Assembly: GCA_031288745.1 (NCBI GenBank)
Contig: JAITQT010000380.1
Span: forward strand, 1 to 5,254
From: Deltaproteobacteria bacterium
GTDB lineage: Bacteria; Desulfobacterota; Desulfarculia; Adiutricales; Adiutricaceae
Direction of reading: 5' to 3'
DNA: 5,254 nucleotides
In this document: positions 1 to 5,208 of the stretch, piece after piece
How the letters are laid out: the number at the start of each line of letters is the position of its first letter
Numbering within the stretch: position 1 is the stretch's first letter
Program-made: the position numbers and the translations under genes
Notes under the pieces: model-generated
Told to the model about the DNA's origin: nothing
Databases searched by the model: none
What the model saw: only the letters and a program-made list of their open reading frames with translations

Positions 1-175
1 TTTCTACTTAGCTCTCTGCTCCAACCATATATTTTAACTTGGATTAATGTTAAAATTACTAAGCTCCTATAGGGGGCTACATTGTTGCGGTATGTGTCGT
101 CCCTTTCAATAGGCTTGGCCCCGCAACGTTCTCATTTGTGAATGGGCCCTTAAGTTCACATTTGTGAACCGACAC
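1..175 (-). mobile_element. 285-bp IS66-like MITE, copy 1, partial and inverted
   Basis: The reverse complement of this stretch matches the elements at 2277-2678 and 3333-3617 over nearly its whole length with scattered substitutions. It runs from the terminal GTGTCGGTTCAC (complement of 164-175) through the GTTCAC/GTGAAC hairpin, the GGGCCC palindrome and the GTTGCGG/CCGCAAC stem to the AGCAGAGAGCTAAGTAG block at the window edge. The remaining ~110 bp, including the GTAAC end, lie outside the window, so its target duplication cannot be tested. It has no coding capacity. It abuts the NamZ-like remnant at 176, which suggests that it was inserted into that gene. Confidence 0.85.
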
Positions 176-537
176 CTATAATCTTGGCTAGAAAGCTAAA
201 CGATCTCAATCTTGATGGGTTCGCTCTTTTTTATCAAAAGCGCCGTAAAACTCCATCCTTTAGCTCGTAGATATAAGGCGTTTTAAGCTACACTTTAAAT
301 ATTTTCACGGCCAGATCGGTCGGGCTAAAGGCCTCTGGATGACACGGCCCATAAAGCCAGCCGAGGAAGTAACAACCCTTCAAAGAGACTTGAAGACCTT
401 CCGCTTCAATTCAGTAGCCATTCCCTTCGTTTAGGGAGGGCAGGATGTCAACTAAACGCCCCTTTGACAGGTCCGTCTTAACTATTAGCTGGCTCTAAAG
501 GACGGCTAAATTAAAGCGAGATATACCCCGGTGTCTT
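176..537 (+). pseudogene. decayed NamZ/DUF1343-like exo-muramidase remnant (C-terminal part)
   Basis: No intact frame exists, but + strand translation gives family-like blocks in the right order. First comes LARKLNDLNLDGFALF...KTPSFSS (about 188-270), like the DUF1343 'LA..LN...lpGv.F....FTPtfSk' segment. Next is GVLSYTLNIFTARSVGLKA (about 278-334), like the Gv.l..tD...frsV..GL block. Then RPFD (about 458-469). Last is SW followed, 14 residues after the W, by CLL, like the family's closing W...F...R..YLLY. Stop codons interrupt the first, second and last blocks, and about 20 codons seem to be missing between RPFD and SW. NamZ enzymes cleave N-acetylmuramic acid from peptidoglycan fragments. 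The N-terminal part would lie beyond the inserted element at 1-175. The last block is in the same frame as tsaC and runs into its TTG start. The assignment is from memory of the family and is moderately secure. Confidence 0.55.
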
Positions 538-1188
538 TTGACCGATGTCCTTAAAATTAAGCCTAATCAAGTTAGCTTTAAGGCCTTGGGGTTGGCTGCT
601 GAAGTTCTTTTAGCCGGCGGGATAATCGCCGGTCCTACCCAATCTTTTTACGCCCTGATGGCCTTAGCTGATAAACCTATGGCTCTAGAGCGTCTATGGG
701 CTCTTAAATCTGGCCGAGACCAGTCCCAGGCCTTTCTTTTACTGTTAGATAGACCGGAAAGGGTCGTTAGCTACGCTAGCGAAATTAAACCCGCTGCTAA
801 GCTTTTGATGGAGAGTTTCTGGCCCGGTTTACTTACTTTACTCTTTACTGCCCACAATGGTCTCCACCCTTCTTTATTAGGAGGTAAAACCAAGACAGTG
901 GCTCTTAGAATGGAGGGCTTAGAGCTGGTCCGCAAGCTCATAAGGCTAGTTGATAGAGCCGTTACTGGAACCAGTGCCAACCCCCATGGTCAATGGCCAT
1001 CGTCTACGGCCGAGGAAACGCTAGCCTACTTTGGGGGCTTAATAGACTTGATTATAGATTTTGGACCCACCGGGGGTAGAGACTATTCAACCATAATTGA
1101 TACTAGTGGCGACCAACCCCTTATTGTTAGAGACGGAGCGGTTAGTATTGAAGATCTGCGGTTAGTTTGCCCGGAAATATTAGTCTAA
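538..1188 (+). CDS. tsaC: threonylcarbamoyl-AMP synthase TsaC (YrdC/Sua5 family)
   Basis: This cytoplasmic enzyme makes threonylcarbamoyl-AMP from threonine, bicarbonate and ATP, the first step of t6A37 modification of ANN-decoding tRNAs. The 216 residues match the short TsaC form; there is no C-terminal Sua5 domain. Recognisable blocks in order are GGIIAGPTQSFYAL (27-40, the PTeTvYGL loop), LKSGR (56-60, the KxR region), FWPGLLTLL (94-102), VALR (121-124), GTSAN (144-148), FGPTGG (175-180) and YSTIID (183-188), then IVRDGAVS (196-203). The TTG start is chosen because MTDVLKIKP lines up with the usual family N-terminus. The next in-frame ATG falls inside the domain, and no clear Shine-Dalgarno is visible. 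Oddities are Gly of the YGL loop replaced by Ala, and one extra residue between the K and R of KxR. It is the only intact gene in the first 3.8 kb. The fold is certain; activity is likely. Confidence 0.93.
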   Translation: MTDVLKIKPNQVSFKALGLAAEVLLAGGIIAGPTQSFYALMALADKPMALERLWALKSGRDQSQAFLLLLDRPERVVSYASEIKPAAKLLMESFWPGLLTLLFTAHNGLHPSLLGGKTKTVALRMEGLELVRKLIRLVDRAVTGTSANPHGQWPSSTAEETLAYFGGLIDLIIDFGPTGGRDYSTIIDTSGDQPLIVRDGAVSIEDLRLVCPEILV

Positions 1189-1228
1189 TAGTTTAAAGCG
1201 CTTTCCTAATTTCAGCCTCTTTGGTTTA

Positions 1229-1257
1229 GCCCTCTTTTTATTTAAGAGGCGCTTTTT
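1229..1257 (+). terminator. probable Rho-independent terminator of tsaC
   Basis: A hairpin with arms CCTCTT (1231-1236) and AAGAGG (1244-1249), extended by a G-C pair across one bulged base, has a 7-nt loop and is followed by GCTTTTT (1251-1257). It begins about 40 bp after the tsaC stop. A competing arm GCCTCTT at 1215-1221 could pair with the same right arm. The stem is short and the T run is only five, so strength is uncertain. Confidence 0.5.
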
Positions 1258-1340
1258 AGGCCGCTCCCAATAAATTCCCAAATAGAGCCATGGAAGAGGG
1301 CCAGAGCTAGGGATAATTGACCTAAAAAATAGAGGCCCAT
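1242..1340 (-). other. short hydrophobic open frame, unrecognised
   Basis: An ATG-started 32-codon frame reads MGLYFLGQLSLALALF... and ends ...GSGLKSAS. It contains one strongly hydrophobic stretch and a Trp-rich tail. Its 3' end overlaps the terminator hairpin of tsaC, and it lies just downstream of the dead tnpA. I see no clear ribosome binding site and no family match. It may be a scrap of a lost membrane protein or chance. Confidence 0.12.
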
Positions 1341-1372
1341 TTTAGTCTAAAGACTAACCAAAAACCTCTCCG

Positions 1373-1770
1373 CTAGAGTAACTTTAGACTCTTTAAAATT
1401 AAACTCGGCGCTCCACTTTAGCTTCCCGTGCAATATCTTGATGACAAGGGAGGGTCAGCCCTGAGTTTGATAAAACTGTAGGGGTTTTTCGCAGCAATTA
1501 AGCCTTATCTTTAAACTCCATTGAGGCTCTTAACTAAACAAGAGGCCGCTACTCTTGGCCGATAAAAAACCAGAAGATGGACCTGGTCAATTTCACTATC
1601 GAACTCAACTAAAACCTCCTCAAAATCCTTACATACTCAAGAAAATTTAACCGGTAAGTCGTTTAGGAGTGCCTTAGTGAACACACCACGAGGGTATTTT
1701 GTCACCAGATCAAATAGATAGGCCTGATGAGGCCAAATCTATCCGTTCTAATTTTATTGTTATTTTACAT
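1373..1770 (-). pseudogene. tnpA: IS200/IS605-family TnpA transposase, inactivated
   Basis: Read on the - strand from an ATG at 1770, one main frame recovers most of a Y1-type single-strand transposase. Blocks in order are PHQAYLFDLVTKYPRGVFTKALL (about 1729-1661), then FEEVLVEFDSEIDQVHLLV (about 1625-1569), then SCLVKSLNGV (about 1544-1515), and RYCTGS then SGAP (about 1440-1405). These follow the family's HLV.vTKYRr.Vf, EfngE.DHVHLL, lVn.LKGv and SYFvGScGGAP. The span suits the usual ~140 residues. It is dead: there are in-frame stops after LPVKFS, SLNGV and CTGS, plus a shift or stop near the N-terminus. The HUH motif reads Q-V-H, so the first metal-binding His is gone, and the segment that should carry the catalytic Tyr (KQYIE-like) is not found. 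TnpA normally excises and inserts the element as single strands. No tnpB is seen. A hairpin TTAGTC-TAAA-GACTAA at 1342-1357 could be a leftover subterminal end. Confidence 0.85.
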
Positions 1771-2276
1771 AGATAAATTATAAGGTAGATAAGCCAAAGA
1801 TACCTATAAGAGTCACAGGAGCTTAGGTAATCTTCTCCTTAAGAAGTTATTTTGAGATTAAGCCTAAGAGCCTTGAAATTTCTAAAGAACCTAGTAAATA
1901 TGGCCGCAAGGTTAAAAAGGCCAGCGGTTACGAATATAAGTCGCTCCCTTACCCAAAAGACATAATGACGCTTACGGCCAGCGGCCCTCCCCTATTAACT
2001 TAAATAATCTCTAGAAGGCGCATTCCTCGCTAGTTCTTGGAATTTTAAGCTAGATTCTGAAAGAGCTTACAATACGCTCAATTAGTCTAAAAAATAATGA
2101 GTTTGAGGTTCGATACAAATTTTACCCCCTCAATAGTTACATCAATTCACTCAATCCCTATCTATCTTGACTTTTCTTAAGGTTTTATTGAACCTAACTC
2201 TTAGAATAAATTGACGGCTATCACCTATCCCTCAAGCTCTCTTAGGGTTAATTTTTTAGCTTTAACTTACCTATTG
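1771..2276. other. 506-bp stretch with no recognisable intact gene
   Basis: All frames are interrupted and nothing could be firmly assigned. The longest + frame (about 1828-2001, 58 codons, containing EYKSLPYPKDIMT) matches no family that I know, and the opposite strand reads as plausibly, so neither is called. At 1902-1917 there is a 16-base identity to a conserved 16S rRNA segment, discussed in the findings. A small hairpin AGGTT-TTATTG-AACCT lies at 2180-2195. The most likely reading is old decayed coding DNA between the dead transposase and the 285-bp element. Confidence 0.5.
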
Positions 2277-2678
2277 GGGTCCGTTCAAAAATGTGAACGT
2301 TTAAGGGCCCGTTCACAAGAGAGAACGCTGCGGTGCCAAGCCTATTGTAAGGGACGACACATACCACAGCAATGTAGCCCCCTATAGGAGCTTAGTAATT
2401 TTAACATTAATCAAAGTTGATCGAAGCGCAAAAAGTCCCCTTTATCAGTCTTTAAATTTGTAACATAGTCTTATCACTAGTTAATTTTTTAGACTATTGT
2501 GCTTTTAAGAAGTTTTGGCGCTTTGATCAAAGTTAAAATATATGGTTGGAGCAGAGAGCTAATTAGAAACGTTAAAAGAACTAATGTTAATAACTTAAGG
2601 GTAAGCTAAAACTTAATTACAACTCGAAAGTCGCTACCAGCCACAACGTGGGGAAAAAAAGACTTGGTGAACGGTTAC
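2277..2678 (+). mobile_element. 285-bp IS66-like MITE, copy 2, interrupted by a nested insertion
   Basis: This copy is collinear with the element at 3333-3617. It starts GGGTCCGTTC (left end) and finishes ACTTGGTGAACGGTTAC (right end). Removing the 110-bp insertion and its 6-bp duplication leaves 286 bp, within one base of copy 3. The flanking octamers ACCTATTG (2269-2276) and GCCTTTTA (2679-2686) agree at 5 of 8 positions, consistent with a decayed 8-bp target duplication. The paired hairpins near the left end are kept. No coding frame is present, so any transposition would need a transposase supplied from elsewhere. Confidence 0.88.
2419..2528. mobile_element. 110-bp MITE-like insertion nested in copy 2
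   Basis: Copies 1 and 3 of the host element read straight through CCAAGTTAA, whereas copy 2 has 110 extra bases here. The insert begins GATCGAAGCGCAAAA and ends as the complement of GATCAAAGCGCCAAAA, giving near-perfect terminal inverted repeats of about 16 bp. It is flanked by AAAGTT on both sides (2413-2418 and 2529-2534), a 6-bp duplication that could be read as up to 9 bp. An inner hairpin pairs CATAGTCT with AGACTATTG. It has no coding capacity, and I cannot assign the parent family. Confidence 0.85.
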
Positions 2679-2683
2679 GCCTT

Positions 2684-3240
2684 TTAGAAGTCTAAATAGG
2701 ATTTATCAATGTCTTAGAGAGCCTTAGGCGCAGATTAGGGTTTGGGCTGGAAGAATTTGTTGAAACAGAGACGGTTAAAGGTGGCCAAGCCATGACGGAA
2801 AACTTGTCTACTATCTAAATGATATTTAAGTTATTTTTTTCCTAAAAGTAAATCTTTTAGACCCAGAGCAAGATTAAGGTCCCCTCAGGTAATTTTTATT
2901 TTTTTTGACCACGGGTGAGCTACTTTTTGATGGTAAAACTTAACCAGAAGGGTCTCCTTTTTACTGGTAATATTCAGCTGGACAATATTTTCCGTCTTTT
3001 TTTTGGAAATAAGCTTTCTTGGACCGGTTTTCCGTCTTTTTTAGCCAAATAATCTTTCTAAATCTCAACCAAATCGATTGTTCTAAACAAGATTAGAAAA
3101 GATTTCGTTCGAGAGATTATCCTAAGAAGAGCTAAATTTTAGGGCGAGGGGCCTTCTTTTTCTCCTTCCCCTACCTCGGCGCATTTGACCGCTATTCGGC
3201 CGGTAAAAGCTAACAGACGCTTAAATGGGCTATTAAAATT
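2684..3240 (+). pseudogene. unrecognised broken reading frame split by the 351-bp element
   Basis: From 2684 the frame reads LEV, stop, IGFINVLESLRRRL up to the duplication at 2732-2738. If the 351-bp element and one copy of its 7-bp flank are removed, the same frame continues with EKISFERLS, stop, EELNFRARGLL from 3097. From 3151 a shifted frame reads AFFFSFPYLGAFDRYSAGKS, stop, QTLKWAIKI to 3240, faintly like the loop between the first helices of MFS transporters (PYLgg.aDRysK). The composition (a charged stretch followed by a hydrophobic one) is protein-like, but I cannot name the family. It contains several stops and at least one shift, so it is not functional. Confidence 0.3.
2739..3089 (+). 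mobile_element. 351-bp dispersed non-coding element, copy A
   Basis: It aligns end to end with 4857-5208 (351 against 352 bp), with many substitutions but few gaps. The ends are weakly inverted: GGTTTGGGCTGG at the left, and TGTTTAGAACAA as the complement of the right. AGATTAG flanks both sides (2732-2738 and 3090-3096). Internal architecture includes two tandem ~40-bp units, each carrying TTTTCCGTCTTTT (starting at 2988 and 3028). A perfect 10-bp inverted repeat, GACGGAAAAC at 2794-2803 with GTTTTCCGTC at 3027-3036, folds the two halves together. All frames are stop-riddled. It is best read as a MITE-like element of unknown family. Confidence 0.75.
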
Positions 3241-3275
3241 TAGTAGATGCTTTTCTAAAAGACTTTAACCCCCTT

Positions 3276-3296
3276 AAGGTTCTTTTTTTGAACCTT
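3276..3296 (+). other. strong hairpin with a T7 loop
   Basis: AAGGTTC (3276-3282) pairs perfectly with GAACCTT (3290-3296) across a loop of seven T. The downstream TGGCCTTATTTTTCT is T-rich but does not start at the stem, so it is a poor match to an intrinsic terminator. A similar hairpin, AAGGTTTTATTGAACCT, lies at 2179-2195. It could be a terminator relic of the lost gene upstream. Confidence 0.3.
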
Positions 3297-3332
3297 TGGC
3301 CTTATTTTTCTATAATTTTTAGGCGATGCTTT

Positions 3333-3617
3333 GTGTCCGTTCACCAATGTGAACGTTTAAGGGCCCGTTCTCAAAAGAGAACGTTGCGGTGCCAAGCCTA
3401 TTGAAAGGAAAGACACGTACCGCAACAATGTAGCCCCCTATCGGAGCTTAGTAATTTTAACATTAATCCAAGTTAATATATATGGTTGGAGCAGAGAGCT
3501 AAGTAGAAACCTAAAAAGAACTACTGTTATGATCTTAAGGGTAGGCTAAAACTCAATTACAACTCTAAAGTCGCTACCAGCCGCAACGTGGAGAAAAAAG
3601 ATTTGGTGAACGGTTAC
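3333..3617 (+). mobile_element. 285-bp IS66-like MITE, copy 3, complete with target duplication
   Basis: This is the clearest copy. The terminal inverted repeats are GTGTCCGTTCACCAA at the left and GTAACCGTTCACCAA as the complement of the right, with 2 mismatches in 15. It is flanked by GATGCTTT at 3325-3332 and 3618-3625 (9 bp if the preceding C is counted). A GTAA terminus and an 8-bp duplication are known features of IS66-family elements, so an IS66-derived non-autonomous element is the best inference. Inside are GTTCAC/GTGAAC and GTTCTC/GAGAAC hairpins, a GGGCCC palindrome, and an 8-bp stem GTTGCGGT/ACCGCAAC. There is no transposase frame. Confidence 0.9.
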
Positions 3618-3895
3618 GATGCTTTTAACCTTGATTCCGGTTTTAGGCCTATTGGTAAGTAAGCGTCCTAGCCTAATCGACTTAACTGCCCTTTTAAGCT
3701 AAGAACTAAAGAATTTAAGAGGCAGTTAACAAAACTTTTTAGGCCCTGGCCTAAGTCTTAAACTTAAAGTTTATTTTTAGGCTCTTAAACTAAAAAACCT
3801 ATATAGACAAAAAGAACTGTTTTTTTGTCTTGTATTTAGTATTATATATTATTATTATATTTTCTATTAAATTATCATTAAAGGTTTATCCATCT
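3618..3895. other. intergenic stretch before dedA, with one long inverted repeat
   Basis: No intact frame is present. TTAACTGCC (3682-3690) pairs perfectly with GGCAGTTAA (3721-3729), and the stem can extend inward imperfectly. AACTTTTT follows about 6 bases later, so it could act as a terminator for reading from the left. The last ~70 bases before dedA (3826-3895) are extremely A+T rich. TATATA at 3800-3805 could be a -10 box, but no convincing -35 partner is visible. Confidence 0.4.
3881..3884 (+). promoter_or_regulatory. ribosome binding site supporting the ATG start of dedA
   Basis: AAGG sits 11 bases before ATG 3896. This favours that ATG over the upstream in-frame TTG at 3830, which would add 22 residues encoded by almost pure A+T sequence. 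Confidence 0.5.
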
Positions 3896-4627
3896 ATGGA
3901 AATATTAGACTTTCTTTTTACTCCTATTTTTACTCTGTTTGATTTTATCTTGCACATCGACGTCCATCTCGATCAAATAGTAGACCACTACGGTTGGCTG
4001 ACCTATTTTGTGCTCTTCACTATTGTCTTTTGGGAAACAGGGGTAGTAATCTGTCCTTTTCTCCCAGGAGATTCTCTTTTATTCGCCGCCGGAGCCTTAT
4101 CTTCCAGAATCGGCTCTCCCCTCTCCCCTTGGCTTCTTTTTATAGTCATTGTAACGGCGGCTTTCCTAGGTGACACCTTCAACTACTGGATAGGTCGTAA
4201 GATAGGCCCCAAGGTCTTAAACAAGGACGGCCGGTTTTTAAAGAAAAAATACCTTGATAAAACCCGCGCTTTTTACGACCGTCACGGGGTTTCGACTATT
4301 ATTTTGGCTAGATTCGTCCCCATCGTCAGGACCTTTGCCCCCTTTGTAGCCGGGGTGGGTCAAATGAAATATCCCCGTTTCATGCTCTTTAACCTTGTGG
4401 GTGGTTTTTCCTGGAGCCTTATTTTTATCTCAGCTGGTTATTTTTTCGGTTCCCTACCTATGGTTAGGAAAAATTTTACCCTAGTTATCCTGGCTATTGT
4501 GGTCCTATCTGTCATGCCTATGGTTTTAGAATACCTTAAGCATCTAAAAACCAAAAATCGCCCCTTAGCCAAAGCCAACCCCCCTTTGGAGAACCCAGCC
4601 TCTCCGGCCGAGGAAAACAAGGCTTAG
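3896..4627 (+). CDS. dedA: DedA-family inner-membrane protein (VTT/SNARE-assoc domain)
   Basis: DedA proteins are integral inner-membrane proteins needed for envelope homeostasis. Several members recycle undecaprenyl phosphate across the membrane, but the substrate here is not shown by sequence. From ATG 3896 the protein has 243 residues, typical length. Family signatures are clear: FWETGVVICPFLPGDSLLFA (45-64), LGDTFNYWIGRKIGPK (91-106), ILARFVPIVRTFAPFVAGV (136-154), NLVGGFSW (166-173) and GYFFG (181-185). E47, D59, R139 and R145 match by spacing the residues essential in E. coli YqjA (E39, D51, R130, R136). Hydrophobic segments lie near 8-19, 36-53, 79-93, 133-155, 163-184 and 195-211. The last ~30 residues are a Pro/Lys/Glu-rich cytoplasmic tail. 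It is intact and stands alone between two mobile elements and a possible rRNA scrap, so it is probably transcribed singly. Confidence 0.95.
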   Translation: MEILDFLFTPIFTLFDFILHIDVHLDQIVDHYGWLTYFVLFTIVFWETGVVICPFLPGDSLLFAAGALSSRIGSPLSPWLLFIVIVTAAFLGDTFNYWIGRKIGPKVLNKDGRFLKKKYLDKTRAFYDRHGVSTIILARFVPIVRTFAPFVAGVGQMKYPRFMLFNLVGGFSWSLIFISAGYFFGSLPMVRKNFTLVILAIVVLSVMPMVLEYLKHLKTKNRPLAKANPPLENPASPAEENKA

Positions 4628-4640
4628 CTCGGAAGTAAAA

Positions 4641-4654
4641 AAATAATATTATTT
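4641..4654. repeat. 14-bp A+T palindrome after dedA
   Basis: AAATAATATTATTT is a perfect palindrome 13 bp after the dedA stop. It lacks G-C pairs and a following T run, so it is not called a terminator. Confidence 0.3.
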
Positions 4655-4683
4655 AAGGCGATAATTTGTAATTTTTACTAAGT

Positions 4684-4817
4684 ATGCCGGTCAAGGTACC
4701 CCGTTAGTGAAGTGAAAGTCTACCTAAAAAGTAAGAAGTCCCCCCTGTTACCAGGGGTAACGTTAATGCCCAAAGATAGGGTGGAGAAAAACTCTAAGCG
4801 AAAGAGTAGTCTGTACG
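4684..4817 (+). pseudogene. possible decayed 23S rRNA fragment (domain II/III boundary region)
   Basis: Short matches to bacterial 23S rRNA occur in the correct order. They are ATGCCGG..GGTA...AGTG-AA (4684-4711, for ATGCTGGAGGTATCAGAAGTG), GTGAAA (4712-4717), an AAG...CCTG block (about 4730-4748), AACGTTAAT (4759-4767), AGGGTGGAG (4778-4786, for AGGGTGAG), CTAAG (4794-4798), CGAAAG (4799-4804), GTAGTC (4806-4811) and TGTAC (4812-4816). In E. coli this would be roughly positions 1230-1440. Relative to the rRNA there are several deletions, for example GCGAGGC between CTAAG and CGAAAG. Conserved rRNA stems are lost, so it cannot be a working gene. The alignment is from memory and unverified. 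Hairpins CCCCTG-TTAC-CAGGGG (4743-4756) and ACTCT-AAGCGAA-AGAGT remain. Confidence 0.45.
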
Positions 4818-4856
4818 CGGAAGAACCCTTTTTCGTTAGGGCGAGCCTACCTATAT

Positions 4857-5208
4857 TGTTTGGGCTGGAATAATTTGTCCAAACAGAGACGGTTAAAGGT
4901 GACCAGAATATGACGGAAAACTTGTCTACTCTCTAAACCATATTTAGGTTATTTTTACCCTAAAAATAAATCTTTTAGGCTCAGAGCCAGATTGTGGACC
5001 TATCAGCTAATTTTTATTGTTTTTAACCACTGGTGGCCTATTTTTTCGTGATAAAACTAAGGCCAGAATGGTCTCCTTTTTACGGCTAATAGCCAGCTGG
5101 ACAATATTTTTCGTCTTTTTTTGAAAATAAGCTTTATTGGATCGGTTTTCAGTCTTTTTTAGACAAAATAAACCCTCTATTTCTCGACAAAATCGGTTGT
5201 CTCAAACA
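4857..5208 (+). mobile_element. 351-bp dispersed non-coding element, copy B
   Basis: This copy matches 2739-3089 end to end, with the same order of internal parts: the GAGACGGTTAAAGGT block, the TGACGGAAAACTTGTCTAC block, a CCTAAAA/TTTTAGG hairpin, and two tandem units ending near 5160. The terminal repeats here are TGTTTGGGCTGG and TGTTTGAGACAA (complement of the right end). No target duplication is visible, unlike copy A. Stops interrupt every frame. Its left end lies about 40 bp after the rRNA-like fragment. Confidence 0.75.

Noticed and set aside
181..537. Protein-like - strand reading (KGCYFLGWLYGP, PYIYELKDGVLRRF)
   Set aside because: It contains stops and matches no family that I know, whereas the + strand gives ordered DUF1343-like blocks with the expected closing spacing.
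771..980. Open frame of 69 codons on the - strand
   Set aside because: It is antisense to the conserved core of tsaC and shows no family features, so it is a shadow.
2100..2125. GGTTCGATA, resembling a tRNA T-loop
   Set aside because: The flanking bases cannot form the T stem, and no acceptor or anticodon arm is found.
2224..2256. PIPQALLGLIF, resembling a UbiA prenyltransferase helix
   Set aside because: Only about 11 residues fit, and neither flank continues the family pattern.
2980..3060. Two spaced direct repeats suggesting a CRISPR array
   Set aside because: There are only two imperfect units with no separate spacers, and the same pair occurs in copy B, so it is internal to the dispersed element.
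3830..3895. N-terminal extension of dedA from TTG 3830
   Set aside because: The extension is low-complexity A+T sequence outside the family alignment, and ATG 3896 has an AAGG at good spacing and matches the usual DedA N-terminus.
4438..4620. Open frame of 60 codons on the - strand
   Set aside because: It is antisense to the last helix and tail of dedA, with no independent support.
4768..4783. Similarity to the 5' end of a group II intron (GCCCAGATAGGGTG)
   Set aside because: The match is short and needs a two-base insertion. No domain V or reverse transcriptase is present, and 23S rRNA explains more of the same stretch.
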